DNA from: Candidatus Poribacteria bacterium | GTDB lineage: Bacteria; Poribacteria; WGA-4E; WGA-3G | NCBI GenBank assembly: GCA_958295815.1 | Contig: OY282374.1 | Coordinates: forward strand, 1,198,856-1,262,855 | DNA: 64,000 nt | Direction: 5' to 3' | Shown: positions 10,475-21,132 of the stretch, in pieces | How positions within the stretch are numbered: the stretch's first letter is position 1 | Layout: the number at the start of each line of letters is the position of its first letter | Notes under the pieces: model-generated | What the model saw: only the letters and a program-made list of their open reading frames with translations | What the model was told of the DNA's origin: nothing | Databases searched by the model: none | Program-made: the position numbers and the translations under genes

Positions 10475-10504
10475 TTGACTTTTTTTTAGAAAAGGTGGTA
10501 TAAT
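10475..10504 (+). promoter_or_regulatory. promoter of the OmpA lipoprotein gene
   Basis: TTGACT (10475-10480), an 18-base spacer and TATAAT (10499-10504) give a strong sigma70-type promoter. The start codon is at 10776, so the message should have a leader of about 265 bases. Confidence 0.65.
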
Positions 10505-10510
10505 TCTTAT

Positions 10511-10775
10511 TAAAAGTGCCTGTGAGGGAGAATTGCTTACGGGTTTCTCATGTTGCAAGTTCGTGATGCAGTTTCGGGCATTGAAAATTGTTGTCTGCGC
10601 GGAAGGAAATCGTCCTGTCCATATACGCACACTCAGGCGGAATTTGAGAAGAATTCCAAGGAAAATAGAGTATCTGTATAAGAAATTGATTTTGGGCTTA
10701 ACTTGAGGCCGACTTCTTAATTATATCGGCTGGCAAACAACGCTCTAAATTGTTGTAAAAAACTAGGAGGAATCC
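10511..10775 (+). other. long untranslated leader before the OmpA lipoprotein
   Basis: This stretch between the predicted transcription start and the ATG at 10776 holds no convincing ORF. It contains a GGAAGGAAA stretch and several short self-complementary pieces (for example GAGAA/TTCTC near 10528-10550), but I do not recognise a known RNA family. A strong ribosome binding site (AGGAGG) precedes the ATG. Confidence 0.4.
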
Positions 10776-11660
10776 ATGATAAGTAGAATTGCTTTCACAA
10801 TGATCACTCTTCTCGGAGTTGCACTTATTGTTAGTAGCTGCGGAAAATTGGACCAAGAAGAGTTTGAAATGTGGAAGAATGAGCATGTCTCACAGATGGA
10901 GAAAGCTGATGCTGACCTCACAAACAAAGTCACGATGTTAGAGGGGAAAGTCGATCAGCATACTAAAGATGTGGCAGAGGCAATCTCTGAAGCAAAGGAT
11001 GAGGCGATTGCTGCATCCCAGCAGGGCGATGCCGACACTATGGCTGCTGCGAAGCAAACTTCAATGGAACAAGACGCACAACTCCGTGCTGACCTAACAA
11101 AATCTATTGATATGCAAGGTCAAAAAGCGATGGAGTTTGCGCAAGGTGAAGACGCAAAATTGCAAAAGCGAATTGATGCCCATGATATGGCTGACGCATC
11201 CCAGAATGACGCAATTAAAAAACTTGAATCCGAAGTGATGGCTCTGAAAGAAGGGCTCTCCATGGTAGAGTCGGAGGTCGCCGCAAAGCCGGTCATCGTG
11301 GCTACGGTCAATTTCGCCAGTGGACAGACCCGCGTATCCAGCAAAGGTCAAGAGATACTTGATGGCATTGTTGCGCAACTCAAGGCGGATTCGGATGCAA
11401 AAATCATGGTCGTCGGACATGCTGATGGTATGCCCGTCCTACGTGGCAGCTATAGAAGCAATTGGGACCTGTCACAAGCACGTGCCAACTCCGCTGCAAA
11501 ACACCTTGAATCCAAAGGGATTGATTCCAGCAGAATTGAGGCAATCGGGAAAGCACACACCGATCCCGTTGCACCGCAAAACACTTCTGCAGGCAGAGCT
11601 ATGAATCGCAGGGTCGAAGTCATTTTGGTTCCGGCAGATGCTCATAACCAGCCGTTCTAA
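10776..11660 (+). CDS. OmpA/Pal-like peptidoglycan-binding lipoprotein
   Basis: Predicted lipoprotein that ties the outer membrane to peptidoglycan. The N-terminal signal (MISRIAFTMITLLGVALIVS) ends in a lipobox with Cys22. Residues about 25-170 are a charged helical region with repeated Ala/Asp/Gln patterns, probably coiled coil. The C-terminal OmpA domain starts near VIVATVNFASGQTRVS and shows the diaminopimelate-contact segments NWDLSQARA and NRRVEV. The AGGAGG site sits ideally before the ATG. A hairpin with a short T-run follows the stop. The domain's ligand agrees with the DAP-type MurE at 60611. Confidence 0.88.
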   Translation: MISRIAFTMITLLGVALIVSSCGKLDQEEFEMWKNEHVSQMEKADADLTNKVTMLEGKVDQHTKDVAEAISEAKDEAIAASQQGDADTMAAAKQTSMEQDAQLRADLTKSIDMQGQKAMEFAQGEDAKLQKRIDAHDMADASQNDAIKKLESEVMALKEGLSMVESEVAAKPVIVATVNFASGQTRVSSKGQEILDGIVAQLKADSDAKIMVVGHADGMPVLRGSYRSNWDLSQARANSAAKHLESKGIDSSRIEAIGKAHTDPVAPQNTSAGRAMNRRVEVILVPADAHNQPF

Positions 11661-11732
11661 ACGATTCGTGGTGTTAACGTCATTTGGGTTGCCCCAGACT
11701 TAATGATGTAGCCTAACTTTTTTATTCTATCA

Positions 11733-11765
11733 ACGTGGGCGGGACCTGTGCCCGCCCAACGTTTT
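11733..11765 (+). terminator. rho-independent terminator-like hairpin after the OmpA gene
   Basis: GGGCGGG (11737-11743) pairs with CCCGCCC (11751-11757) around the loop acctgtg. TTTT follows at 11762-11765. The stem lies between the OmpA stop and the next start. Confidence 0.6.
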
Positions 11766-11810
11766 CACAACACTCTCCTATATCATATCTCGGATAAAGG
11801 CTTATCGTTT

Positions 11811-12494
11811 ATGCGTTTGGTATTTGCCTGTCTCTTACTTCTCCTTTTATCTCACTGTGTAACGCTCGCGGATACCACAGATGTCCCCGCGTTACGTCCG
11901 TCACCCGTCCGAGAATTTTTGGCAGAACACCTGCAATCTCCATCGCTTCAGCTCTCCTTATTTTCGTACAAGCCGAAATTGGGTGACTTAACTAATATCC
12001 TCCAGAGTGTCGGAGTATCACAGATTCCGAGTGCACTACTACCTATGTTTTCAGTTGTATTTGAACATACACCGGAGTTAGATTCGCGTCTTGAATTCGG
12101 TTATTGGAAGATGCAACTTGATATTCCGCCCCCTATCTCGGCGAACCTCTCTGCTACCCTCATTCCGGTTTCGTATCAATTTATCTATCGTCCGGTACTT
12201 CTGTCTGAGTTTCTTCCGATCTATTTTGGAGGTGGTATCGGTTTTTTGGGAACCAGTTTTGATGGCAGCGCAATAGATTTGATTGAACAGCAGGGCATAA
12301 GTTTCGAGGGGAGTTCTTCGGGTCCAACTGGATATGTGCTTGTTGGTGCGGAGTTGTTTCAGTGGGAGTCTAACCTTTCGCTCAACTTTGAGTTGAAACG
12401 AATACTCAAAACAATAGAGACGACCGGCACGACACCGCTTAATCTGATTTTAGATGGAACTGCGATCGGTTTGGGCGTTAAAATGCGATTTTAA
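11811..12494 (+). CDS. small outer-membrane beta-barrel-like protein
   Basis: Hypothetical secreted protein of 227 residues. The ATG at 11811 gives a clean signal peptide (MRLVFACLLLLLLSHC, then VTLADT) and is preferred to a GTG at 11748, which lies inside the terminator hairpin. The mature part has alternating polar and hydrophobic strands, Gly and aromatic residues (ELFQWESNLSLNFELKRIL), and ends in a phenylalanine after LGVKMRF, as outer-membrane barrels often do. Function unknown. Confidence 0.6.
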   Translation: MRLVFACLLLLLLSHCVTLADTTDVPALRPSPVREFLAEHLQSPSLQLSLFSYKPKLGDLTNILQSVGVSQIPSALLPMFSVVFEHTPELDSRLEFGYWKMQLDIPPPISANLSATLIPVSYQFIYRPVLLSEFLPIYFGGGIGFLGTSFDGSAIDLIEQQGISFEGSSSGPTGYVLVGAELFQWESNLSLNFELKRILKTIETTGTTPLNLILDGTAIGLGVKMRF

Positions 12495-12569
12495 GACCCA
12501 GATTACAATCTCGCATTACAAAATTTCTAAATTCCAATAGGTGCTCTCTCCTCAAAATTCCTATTACGC

Positions 12570-13967
12570 ATGGCTTTGAAGTCCGGCAAGCGATTTCTCC
12601 CTTTTATTGTCTGTCTTGTGTTCGGCAGTGTTATCGGTGGTTACTCAGGAACTCCGCTTCCGCTCTTGAGTTTGCTGATTGCAACCGGTGCTTTTGTCTG
12701 CCTCAGCATGGAGATCGCCGTCTACCTGCTGTTGATTGCCCTGCCGTTTTCGTTTCGTTATATTGTCCCTGGTAGTTTCGAGATTCAAACACCGACAGAG
12801 CCATTATTGGGCATGCTCGTTGCTGTTTATGGTGTGCAAAAAATAAGTAATTTCGCACTTCGGAAGCCGAAGTCGGAAGACACGTTTCCTTTCTTCCTGC
12901 CGCTCTGCTGTTATATCCTCATTACATTCCTCTCTGCAATCAATACGCCTAACCTTTTTGTCACTCTCAAAGGCGCATTTCGTGCAACGGCTTACATGTT
13001 ATTTAGCGTGATAGTGTATACTGTTATCCAAAATAGGACGAATCTGAAACGGATTTTTATTGCTATCTTTCCCTCTGCAGCAGTTGCCGTTATCTGGACA
13101 GTGATTGTTCTCGTCTACCACATTGATGCATGGCAGTGGACAAGTGCCTATCGGAGTGCCCCATTTACGAATTACTCTGTTTATGGTTCTTTCACTGCTA
13201 TCTTTTTTCTCATCTGCCTGAGCCGTCTTCTTTTTGACGATGGTCCTTACGATAGAGTCTTATGGACGGCATGGTTTGTCTGCTTTGGCGCAGGGCTACT
13301 CCTATGCTTTTCACGCGGGGTCTGGCTTTCTGTTATTGTCGCAGTCGGTTTTATGCTAATGCAACTCGGAAAAGGCGTTACGCATAAAAAGATTCTATTT
13401 ATCGGTGCTGCATGTCTTCTCTTATTGGCATGTCTGAACCTACCGGGAGTCTATAACATCATTGTTGAACGAATTACATCTGCGGTGGACATCTCTTATG
13501 CCTCAAACCGGGCGCGGCTCTTACGATGGGGACAGGCAGCGACGATGTTCCTTGAAAACCCGATTTTGGGTAAAGGCTACGGGGCATTTGCTATGCTATA
13601 TGAGGAAGATGTGGCACTCGTTGGAAGTTACACTGCGCAGTACCAGCTTGGTGCCCACAGTGAATACCTCCAAGTGATGGCGGAGTTGGGGGTTGTCGGT
13701 TTAGGTGTGTGGATGTGGCTCAATGTCGCATTCTTACGCTACGGTTTTCGGGCACTCCAAACGTTAGACGACGGCTTTTACCGCGCTATTGTCGTTGGAT
13801 TGATGACAGCCGAACTGTCATTGATGGTACATTTTACCGTGAACAATCTCTTAAACGGCGATGCCATTGGTGTGCCTTTTTGGGGTATTTATGGACTGTT
13901 ACCGGCTGTTGTACAAATGGCTAACCGTGAAAAAATACTTGATGTTGACTCACAAGCACCACCCTAA
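12570..13967 (+). CDS. O-antigen ligase/polymerase-like membrane protein
   Basis: A 465-residue protein with about ten to twelve hydrophobic segments, matching the O-antigen ligase / Wzy-type family (Wzy_C). The large loop in the second half carries the usual features: FSRGVWLSVIVAVGF, a RLLRWGQAATMFLENPILGKGYGAF-type segment and the conserved histidine region GAHSEYLQVMAELGVVG. Such proteins join or polymerise surface polysaccharide at the outer face of the inner membrane. No glycosyltransferase genes are adjacent, so the glycan cannot be named. Confidence 0.8.
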   Translation: MALKSGKRFLPFIVCLVFGSVIGGYSGTPLPLLSLLIATGAFVCLSMEIAVYLLLIALPFSFRYIVPGSFEIQTPTEPLLGMLVAVYGVQKISNFALRKPKSEDTFPFFLPLCCYILITFLSAINTPNLFVTLKGAFRATAYMLFSVIVYTVIQNRTNLKRIFIAIFPSAAVAVIWTVIVLVYHIDAWQWTSAYRSAPFTNYSVYGSFTAIFFLICLSRLLFDDGPYDRVLWTAWFVCFGAGLLLCFSRGVWLSVIVAVGFMLMQLGKGVTHKKILFIGAACLLLLACLNLPGVYNIIVERITSAVDISYASNRARLLRWGQAATMFLENPILGKGYGAFAMLYEEDVALVGSYTAQYQLGAHSEYLQVMAELGVVGLGVWMWLNVAFLRYGFRALQTLDDGFYRAIVVGLMTAELSLMVHFTVNNLLNGDAIGVPFWGIYGLLPAVVQMANREKILDVDSQAPP

Positions 13968-13996
13968 ATTTTCAACACCAGAAACCGAAAACGCGG

Positions 13997-14002
13997 TATA
14001 AT
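13997..14002 (+). promoter_or_regulatory. possible -10 element before the sulfatase-fold gene
   Basis: TATAAT stands at 13997-14002, 82 bases before the ATG at 14084. No good -35 box is seen at normal spacing. Confidence 0.3.
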
Positions 14003-14083
14003 ACTAATAAAAATGAGTTGTAGTGGAATAGGTCTCGTACCTCAGTTTCCTTATCTTGTTCTGGACCAACGGAGAAATTAAAT

Positions 14084-15442
14084 ATGAACGTTATCCACAT
14101 TATTTCAGACACATTTCGACGCGATAATCTCGCAATTTTTGGCGGAAAAGGATACACGCCATCACTAAATGCCTTCGCCGAGAAATGTGTTGTGTTTGAT
14201 AAAGCGTATGTCTGTAGTTTTCCGACCGTACCGATCCGAGGCGAACTCGTGACAGGTCAGGTCGGCTTCTGTCGGCGGGGATGGGAACCCCTGAAACGAG
14301 ATGTCCCGGTTATTGCCGATGACTTAACGAAAGCCGGGATTGTTAGTATGATGATCGCCGATACACCTCATCATATCAACAACGGGTTCTTTTACAATCG
14401 GGGGTTCACCGGATGGAAGTGGATTCGCGGGCAAGAAGGTGATCATTTAGAGACACAGCCTTACGATTATGAATCGCAAGAAGCATTGCAGTATCGCACA
14501 TATACACGAACGCATCCAAACAGGTTACCCGGCGGACTCGGCAATCACTTGAAAAATATCTCGTTTCGGCAGACGGAAGCGGATACTTTCGTTGCGCAGA
14601 CTATGCAGACGGCTTGCGATTGGCTCGAGCGGAACCATCAACACGAAAACTTCTACCTCATGGTGGACACCTTCGATCCACACGAACCTTGGGATGCCCC
14701 GGAATGGTATCTAAAGCGTTTCGATTCAAGCGATTATGAAGGACCTGAACCGATTTATCCCCCTTACGGTCCCAACCCAATGAATGCCCGTGAGACGGAA
14801 CGTCTCAATGCACTCTATCGCGCAGAAGCGTCTCTGGTTGACAATTGGATCGGGCAGCTTCTACGGAAAATTGACTATATGGGCTTGATGGAAAATACGA
14901 TGATAATTTTCATGGCAGACCACGGTTTCCTGTTGGGTGAACATGGACTCCTCGCCAAGAATCTTAGCATGTATGAGGAGGTCATCCATATTCCACTACT
15001 GGTCTATCATCCCGATGCAGCACCGCGCCATACCGATGCGCTCACCAGTATCGCCGATATTGCTGCCACTGTCGTTGATGTATTTGGTGCGGAAGGCGGA
15101 GCGCAAGTGGAAGGCAATAGCATTCTCCCGGTTGTCATGGGAGATACCGACACAGGACGCGAGTACGCAATTACACACGGTGCTTGGGTTGGTGGATGGA
15201 GCCCTGATGGTGGGAGTCCTCACGGCAGCATCACCGATGGCACTTGGTCCCTACTGTTAGAGAACCAAGGTGCACCGAAGTCTTTATTCCATTTGTCCTC
15301 TGATCCTGAACAGATGCAGAATCGATTTGAATCCGATACGGAAGAAGCGCGTCGGCTCTATCAAGCGTTTTTGGACTTCTTGGCACAACACGGTGCCCCT
15401 GAAGCAATGGTCGGAGAATTTCAGGAGCGTTGGCCCCTTTAA
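14084..15442 (+). CDS. sulfatase-fold hydrolase with Thr in place of the catalytic Cys
   Basis: Member of the alkaline phosphatase/sulfatase superfamily, 452 residues. Metal-site residues are visible: Asp9 and Asp14 in IISDTFRRD, and the ADHG motif in FMADHGFLLGEHGLLAKN. In the CxPxR position that is modified to formylglycine in sulfatases, the sequence reads T48-V-P-I-R52, followed by the usual L-T-G turn. A true type I sulfatase is therefore unlikely unless Thr acts as nucleophile, as in nucleotide pyrophosphatase/phosphodiesterase relatives. No signal peptide is seen, so it is probably cytoplasmic. Substrate unknown. Confidence 0.8.
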   Translation: MNVIHIISDTFRRDNLAIFGGKGYTPSLNAFAEKCVVFDKAYVCSFPTVPIRGELVTGQVGFCRRGWEPLKRDVPVIADDLTKAGIVSMMIADTPHHINNGFFYNRGFTGWKWIRGQEGDHLETQPYDYESQEALQYRTYTRTHPNRLPGGLGNHLKNISFRQTEADTFVAQTMQTACDWLERNHQHENFYLMVDTFDPHEPWDAPEWYLKRFDSSDYEGPEPIYPPYGPNPMNARETERLNALYRAEASLVDNWIGQLLRKIDYMGLMENTMIIFMADHGFLLGEHGLLAKNLSMYEEVIHIPLLVYHPDAAPRHTDALTSIADIAATVVDVFGAEGGAQVEGNSILPVVMGDTDTGREYAITHGAWVGGWSPDGGSPHGSITDGTWSLLLENQGAPKSLFHLSSDPEQMQNRFESDTEEARRLYQAFLDFLAQHGAPEAMVGEFQERWPL

Positions 15443-15493
15443 TTGTTGTTAAATAAGCATAATTAGCAATCTTCTCATTGACAAACTATGTTG

Positions 15494-15515
15494 GGCGAGG
15501 TTCCTGTGCCTCGCC
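15494..15515. terminator. hairpin between convergent genes
   Basis: GGCGAGG (15494-15500) pairs with CCTCGCC (15509-15515) around the loop ttcctgtg. It lies between the sulfatase-fold gene and the convergent MDR gene and may end transcription from either side. The loop resembles that of the hairpin at 11737. Confidence 0.45.
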
Positions 15516-15612
15516 TTTCCTGTCACTCAGTAGGCGGGTTTATAGTGTAGTTTTGAGCATCTGCTCAAGTTTTCTTCCCAGTAGGAGGGATCTCCGAATC
15601 CCGACTTCTGAT

Positions 15613-16617
15613 CTATGTCCAGTCCATAATTACGCCTAAGTATTCATCTTTCCGATCTGTCAGCCCATCATAAGCAGATTGTGCATCTTCTGGATTAATC
15701 ACATGCGTCAGCAATTCTTCTACTTTGAACTTACCTTCACACATCAGTGAATACATCAAGCGCGAGTTGCGTTCGAGCGAGTGTTTCGATTCACCTGTAT
15801 GCATCGTCGGATAGACCCACTCATGCGCACTTCTAAGCGTAATTGCCCCTAACCCGATACTGTGGCTATAGTTCAAAATCTCCGTCGCATTCGTAACGTA
15901 TTCGCCACGCGGCGAGCCAAGTAGTATAACTTCCCCTTTCCTGCCCGTCAATTGATAAGCCGTTTCGACGAGGCGAGGATTTCCGATCGCTTCAACGGTG
16001 ACATTCGCTTTTTCGCCATTTGTCAGCGCAATAACGCGTTCAAGCACATCTTCTTCGTCAGGGTTAATCAGATGTTGAATACCGCACTGCTGCGCAATTT
16101 CAAGACGACGTGGCACACGTTCAATGCTGATGACCTTCATGCCTGCCAGGTTGAAAAGTTGTGATGCGGAGTTGCCTACTAGCCCCAAACCAATGATCGC
16201 TACGGTATCCCCAAATTCAGCAGATGACACTCGTAGTGAGGTCATCGCCACCGTTCCCATTCGGACAAATGGAACCAATTTCTCATCTATATCCAAAGGC
16301 GGTTTGAATGCCAAAAGCACTGATTCTGTTTTAGCGATAGAGGCGTGAGGACCATAACAGAAGGCGAGATCCCCGGCGACACATTTCGTTACGTTTTCAC
16401 CGACTTTCAGGACCTCACCTATTGCCGTGTAACCGGAACCGTGAGGGAAACGTGTTCCCTCTTGAAGTCCAGTGTATCCTGCACCTTCTGTCCCCGGACT
16501 TATTAGACTATAGTGCGTTTTCAGCAAGATTTGATTCGGCGTAAGCGTTTCGTCAAGTTCAAAATCTTCGAGCGTTGCCGAGCGTTTCGCTGGCATAACA
16601 ATCTGTTTGCCTTTCAT
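15613..16617 (-). CDS. zinc-type medium-chain alcohol dehydrogenase family protein
   Basis: NAD(P)-dependent oxidoreductase of the MDR superfamily, 334 residues. The N-terminal GroES-like domain includes SPGTEGAGYTG and GYTAIGEVLKVGENV. The Rossmann domain follows with VAIIGLGLVGNSASQLF and an acidic residue after the second strand (VISIERV), which favours NAD. The classic GHE zinc ligand motif is not seen, so metal dependence is uncertain. Such enzymes are common next to sugar and polyol breakdown genes. Start ATG 16617. Confidence 0.8.
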   Translation of the reverse strand: MKGKQIVMPAKRSATLEDFELDETLTPNQILLKTHYSLISPGTEGAGYTGLQEGTRFPHGSGYTAIGEVLKVGENVTKCVAGDLAFCYGPHASIAKTESVLLAFKPPLDIDEKLVPFVRMGTVAMTSLRVSSAEFGDTVAIIGLGLVGNSASQLFNLAGMKVISIERVPRRLEIAQQCGIQHLINPDEEDVLERVIALTNGEKANVTVEAIGNPRLVETAYQLTGRKGEVILLGSPRGEYVTNATEILNYSHSIGLGAITLRSAHEWVYPTMHTGESKHSLERNSRLMYSLMCEGKFKVEELLTHVINPEDAQSAYDGLTDRKDEYLGVIMDWT

Positions 16618-16629
16618 TCACTGTACTCC

Positions 16630-16658
16630 TTGTTGATTTTTCCTGATTATGGTATCAT
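16630..16658 (+). promoter_or_regulatory. possible promoter of the PhyH-family gene
   Basis: TTGTTG (16630-16635), a 17-base spacer and TATCAT (16653-16658) lie 85 bases before the ATG at 16743. Confidence 0.35.
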
Positions 16659-16742
16659 ATATGCACAACTTTTTATAGCGGATAATGTAAAGAAACACAG
16701 ATTTGAGTTTGAAAGCCTCATGAAAAGGGAGATGTTTTCCTT

Positions 16743-17624
16743 ATGAAACTCACGCCAGAGCAGTGTGAAACCTTTTGGACGCAAGGTGTCATAATCGTCA
16801 AAAATGCCTTGACTGACGAAGACCTACAACCCGTGATTGACGAGATTTCGGATTGGATTTCGGAACGCGCCCTTGCCCTGAAGGAGGAGGGTGAAATCGA
16901 AGACCTCTACGAAGACGAGCCCTTCGACCGGCGATTCGGAAAGTTATTGGCGCAATCCGGCGATATGGTGCGTGAATTTGATATTATGCACTACCGCGGA
17001 AAAGCGATCTTTGAATTCTTGAGAAATGATAACTTGTTGGATGTTATTGAAGGGATTGTTGGACCTGAGATCACCTGTAATCCAATTCAGCATCTACGGG
17101 CGAAACCGCCGGTTATAGACGGAAATGCGAGTTGGGCAGGCGGTGTGCCGTGGCATCAGGATGCCGGTGTTATGATGCCGGAAGCTGAGGGATCAAATAT
17201 CATCACATGTTGGCTTCCGTTAGGCGATAGTACAATAGAGATGGGATGTCTGCAGGCATTGCCCGGTGTTACTGAAGAGAAGGGTTATCTCCGCCATCAG
17301 AAAGAAGGTGGAACTATGATTGTGCCAGATATGATGCCGGATGTTGAACCGCTAATGCTCGAATGTTACCGCGGCGACCTTATTTTGTTGAGCCGTTTTA
17401 CACCGCATCGTTCACAACCGAACACATCCGACCGGTGCCGCTGGTCTTTAGATTTGCGCTATCAACCCACGGGACAACATACTGGACGAACAGCGCATCC
17501 TGACTTTATCGTGCGAAGTCGAGAGAACCATGAATCCGTCCTCGCTGAGCACCAAGAGTGGTGTGATCTGTGGGTAGATGCCTTTGAGAACCCGCGCGGT
17601 TTCGCCGGACACCGATCAGAATAA
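16743..17624 (+). CDS. phytanoyl-CoA dioxygenase (PhyH) family protein
   Basis: Predicted Fe(II)/2-oxoglutarate-dependent oxygenase, 293 residues. The iron site is visible: HQD in VPWHQDAGVM (about 138-140) and a distal His in LSRFTPHRSQPNTSD. An Arg follows in the 2-oxoglutarate position (RWSLDLRYQPTG). Substrates of this broad family cannot be read from sequence. ATG 16743 is chosen. The gene is convergent with atpC, only 7 bases apart. Confidence 0.85.
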   Translation: MKLTPEQCETFWTQGVIIVKNALTDEDLQPVIDEISDWISERALALKEEGEIEDLYEDEPFDRRFGKLLAQSGDMVREFDIMHYRGKAIFEFLRNDNLLDVIEGIVGPEITCNPIQHLRAKPPVIDGNASWAGGVPWHQDAGVMMPEAEGSNIITCWLPLGDSTIEMGCLQALPGVTEEKGYLRHQKEGGTMIVPDMMPDVEPLMLECYRGDLILLSRFTPHRSQPNTSDRCRWSLDLRYQPTGQHTGRTAHPDFIVRSRENHESVLAEHQEWCDLWVDAFENPRGFAGHRSE

Positions 17625-17631
17625 AAATTTT

Positions 17632-18039
17632 CTACGTGCTACTTGCAACTTCGAGGCGGTTTTTCGCACGCGCGAGTGCCGCCTCTGCTCGCGGACGATT
17701 TAGATCTGGCGCGTTTGCCTCCAATTGTGCTTGCGCGCGACTGAGAGCGTTTTCGGCGCGTTCCACATCAATCTCTGATGCCCATTCCGCTGTCTCGACC
17801 AATGCTGTAACACCTGTACGCAGGACTTCAAAGACCCCGCCACTTACTGCTATTAACTGCGGTGTCTCCGATTCTTGGATACGGATTTCACCGATGTCCA
17901 GTGCTGTGAGAAAAGGGAGGTGTTCAGCGAGGATCTCAAAGTTCCCTTCGATACCCGGTGCGCGAATGCTCATCACATCCCCTTCATAAACCAGCTGTTC
18001 TGGTGTCCGTATTTCAACGTGAAAACTTCTATGTAGCAT
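17632..18039 (-). CDS. atpC: ATP synthase epsilon subunit
   Basis: Central-stalk subunit of the F1 motor and an inhibitor of ATP hydrolysis. The 135-residue protein has the N-terminal beta-sandwich (FHVEIRTPEQLVYEGDVMSIRAPGIEGNFEILAEHLPFLTAL) and the C-terminal helical pair rich in Ala and Arg (AENALSRAQAQLEANA). It is the last gene of the atp operon. Confidence 0.95.
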   Translation of the reverse strand: MLHRSFHVEIRTPEQLVYEGDVMSIRAPGIEGNFEILAEHLPFLTALDIGEIRIQESETPQLIAVSGGVFEVLRTGVTALVETAEWASEIDVERAENALSRAQAQLEANAPDLNRPRAEAALARAKNRLEVASST

Positions 18040-18077
18040 ATTTTTAATTACGTGCCCAGATTCAATAGTTTAAAAAA

Positions 18078-20099
<2,022 letters not shown>

Positions 20100-20112
20100 C
20101 TGGAACCTCCTC

Positions 20113-20200
20113 ACGGCAGAACGGAGTCTGCTCCTACCCTTGCTACGGCAGAACGGAGTCTGCCTGCTACCTACCCTGACTACGGCAGAACGGAGTCTGC
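20113..20200. repeat. three copies of a 19-base hairpin unit inside the atp operon
   Basis: ACGGCAGAACGGAGTCTGC occurs exactly at 20113-20131, 20145-20163 and 20182-20200. Each copy folds as GCAGA/TCTGC around a six-base loop. In copies 2 and 3 the stem extends to GGCAGA/TCTGCC. Flanking CTGCTAC and CCTAC pieces also repeat. The array fills the gap between the atpG stop and the DUF1992 start. Confidence 0.9.
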
Positions 20201-20209
20201 CTGCTACTT

Positions 20210-21088
20210 TTAACCCTCTAGTGCGGATGCCCCACTGACAATCTCGGAAATTTCTGTAGTGATCTGCGTCTGACGTGCCCTATTGCGTTGAAGGATTAAC
20301 TCGTCGATGAGTTCTTTTGCCTTTTGCGTAGCATTTTCCATCGCTGCCATTCGTGCCGCTTGTTCTGCCGCGTTGGAATCCAGGAGGACCTTCCACATCT
20401 GCATGTTCAGGTGTTTGCTAAGTAGTAGTTCAAAAAGTTCGACTTGTCCAGGTTCATAAATGTAATCTAAGAAAAGGGTATCGCCTTCCGGAAATTCAGG
20501 GACTAATGGAAGAAGTTGCTCGACAAGCACCGTCTGAAGAATGGCGGATTTGAAGTTATTGTAGATAACTTCTACCTTGTCAATTTTTTTCTCCGTATAG
20601 AGATGTTCAAACTCGTGAACAACGTCGACAGCCGTTTGAAATTCGAGAGCACGAAAGATATTGGTGTATGCATCGGTAATGTCGTAGCCGCGTCGGGCAA
20701 AATGCTCTTGTGATCGTCTACCGATACAGATAAGTGTTACTTCTGCACCGCTTTCTTGGTAATGTTCGACACGTTGTGTAGTTGTTCGGATGACATTGCT
20801 ATTAAAACTACCGCACAACCCACGGTCGCCGGAGACGGAAATAATACAGACATGCTTCACTTCCCGTTCCTCAAGTAGCGGGTGGGTCAACGCTTCAGTC
20901 TCAGTATCCATCCGCGAAATCAGATGCCCCAGAATAGTGTTGAGTTTGTCGGCGTAAGGACGCGTCGCATTAATATTTTCTTGGGCACGGCGCAGCTTCG
21001 CTGCAGCAACGACACGCATCGCATCCGTAACTTGTTGAATATTTTGGACACTGCTAATGCGTCGCCGAATTTCTCGTAAGGTTGCCAT
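20210..21088 (-). CDS. atpG: ATP synthase gamma subunit
   Basis: Rotor shaft of F1. The 292-residue protein has the N-terminal helix (MATLREIRRRISSVQNIQQVTDAM), the central SGDRGLCGSFNSNV motif and the C-terminal coiled-coil half (AARMAAMENATQKAKELI, then NRARQTQITTEISEIVSGA). It lies 45 bases after atpA. Confidence 0.96.
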   Translation of the reverse strand: MATLREIRRRISSVQNIQQVTDAMRVVAAAKLRRAQENINATRPYADKLNTILGHLISRMDTETEALTHPLLEEREVKHVCIISVSGDRGLCGSFNSNVIRTTTQRVEHYQESGAEVTLICIGRRSQEHFARRGYDITDAYTNIFRALEFQTAVDVVHEFEHLYTEKKIDKVEVIYNNFKSAILQTVLVEQLLPLVPEFPEGDTLFLDYIYEPGQVELFELLLSKHLNMQMWKVLLDSNAAEQAARMAAMENATQKAKELIDELILQRNRARQTQITTEISEIVSGASALEG

Positions 21089-21132
21089 TTTTTCGTATTA
21101 ACTCCGATACAAATACAAAATTACGCCATAAC

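Noticed and set aside
10590..10640. Signal recognition particle RNA (GGAAGGAAA in the OmpA leader)
   Set aside because: Only the GGAAGGAA string agrees. The partner strand with GCAGCC and the long pairing helix of SRP RNA are missing.
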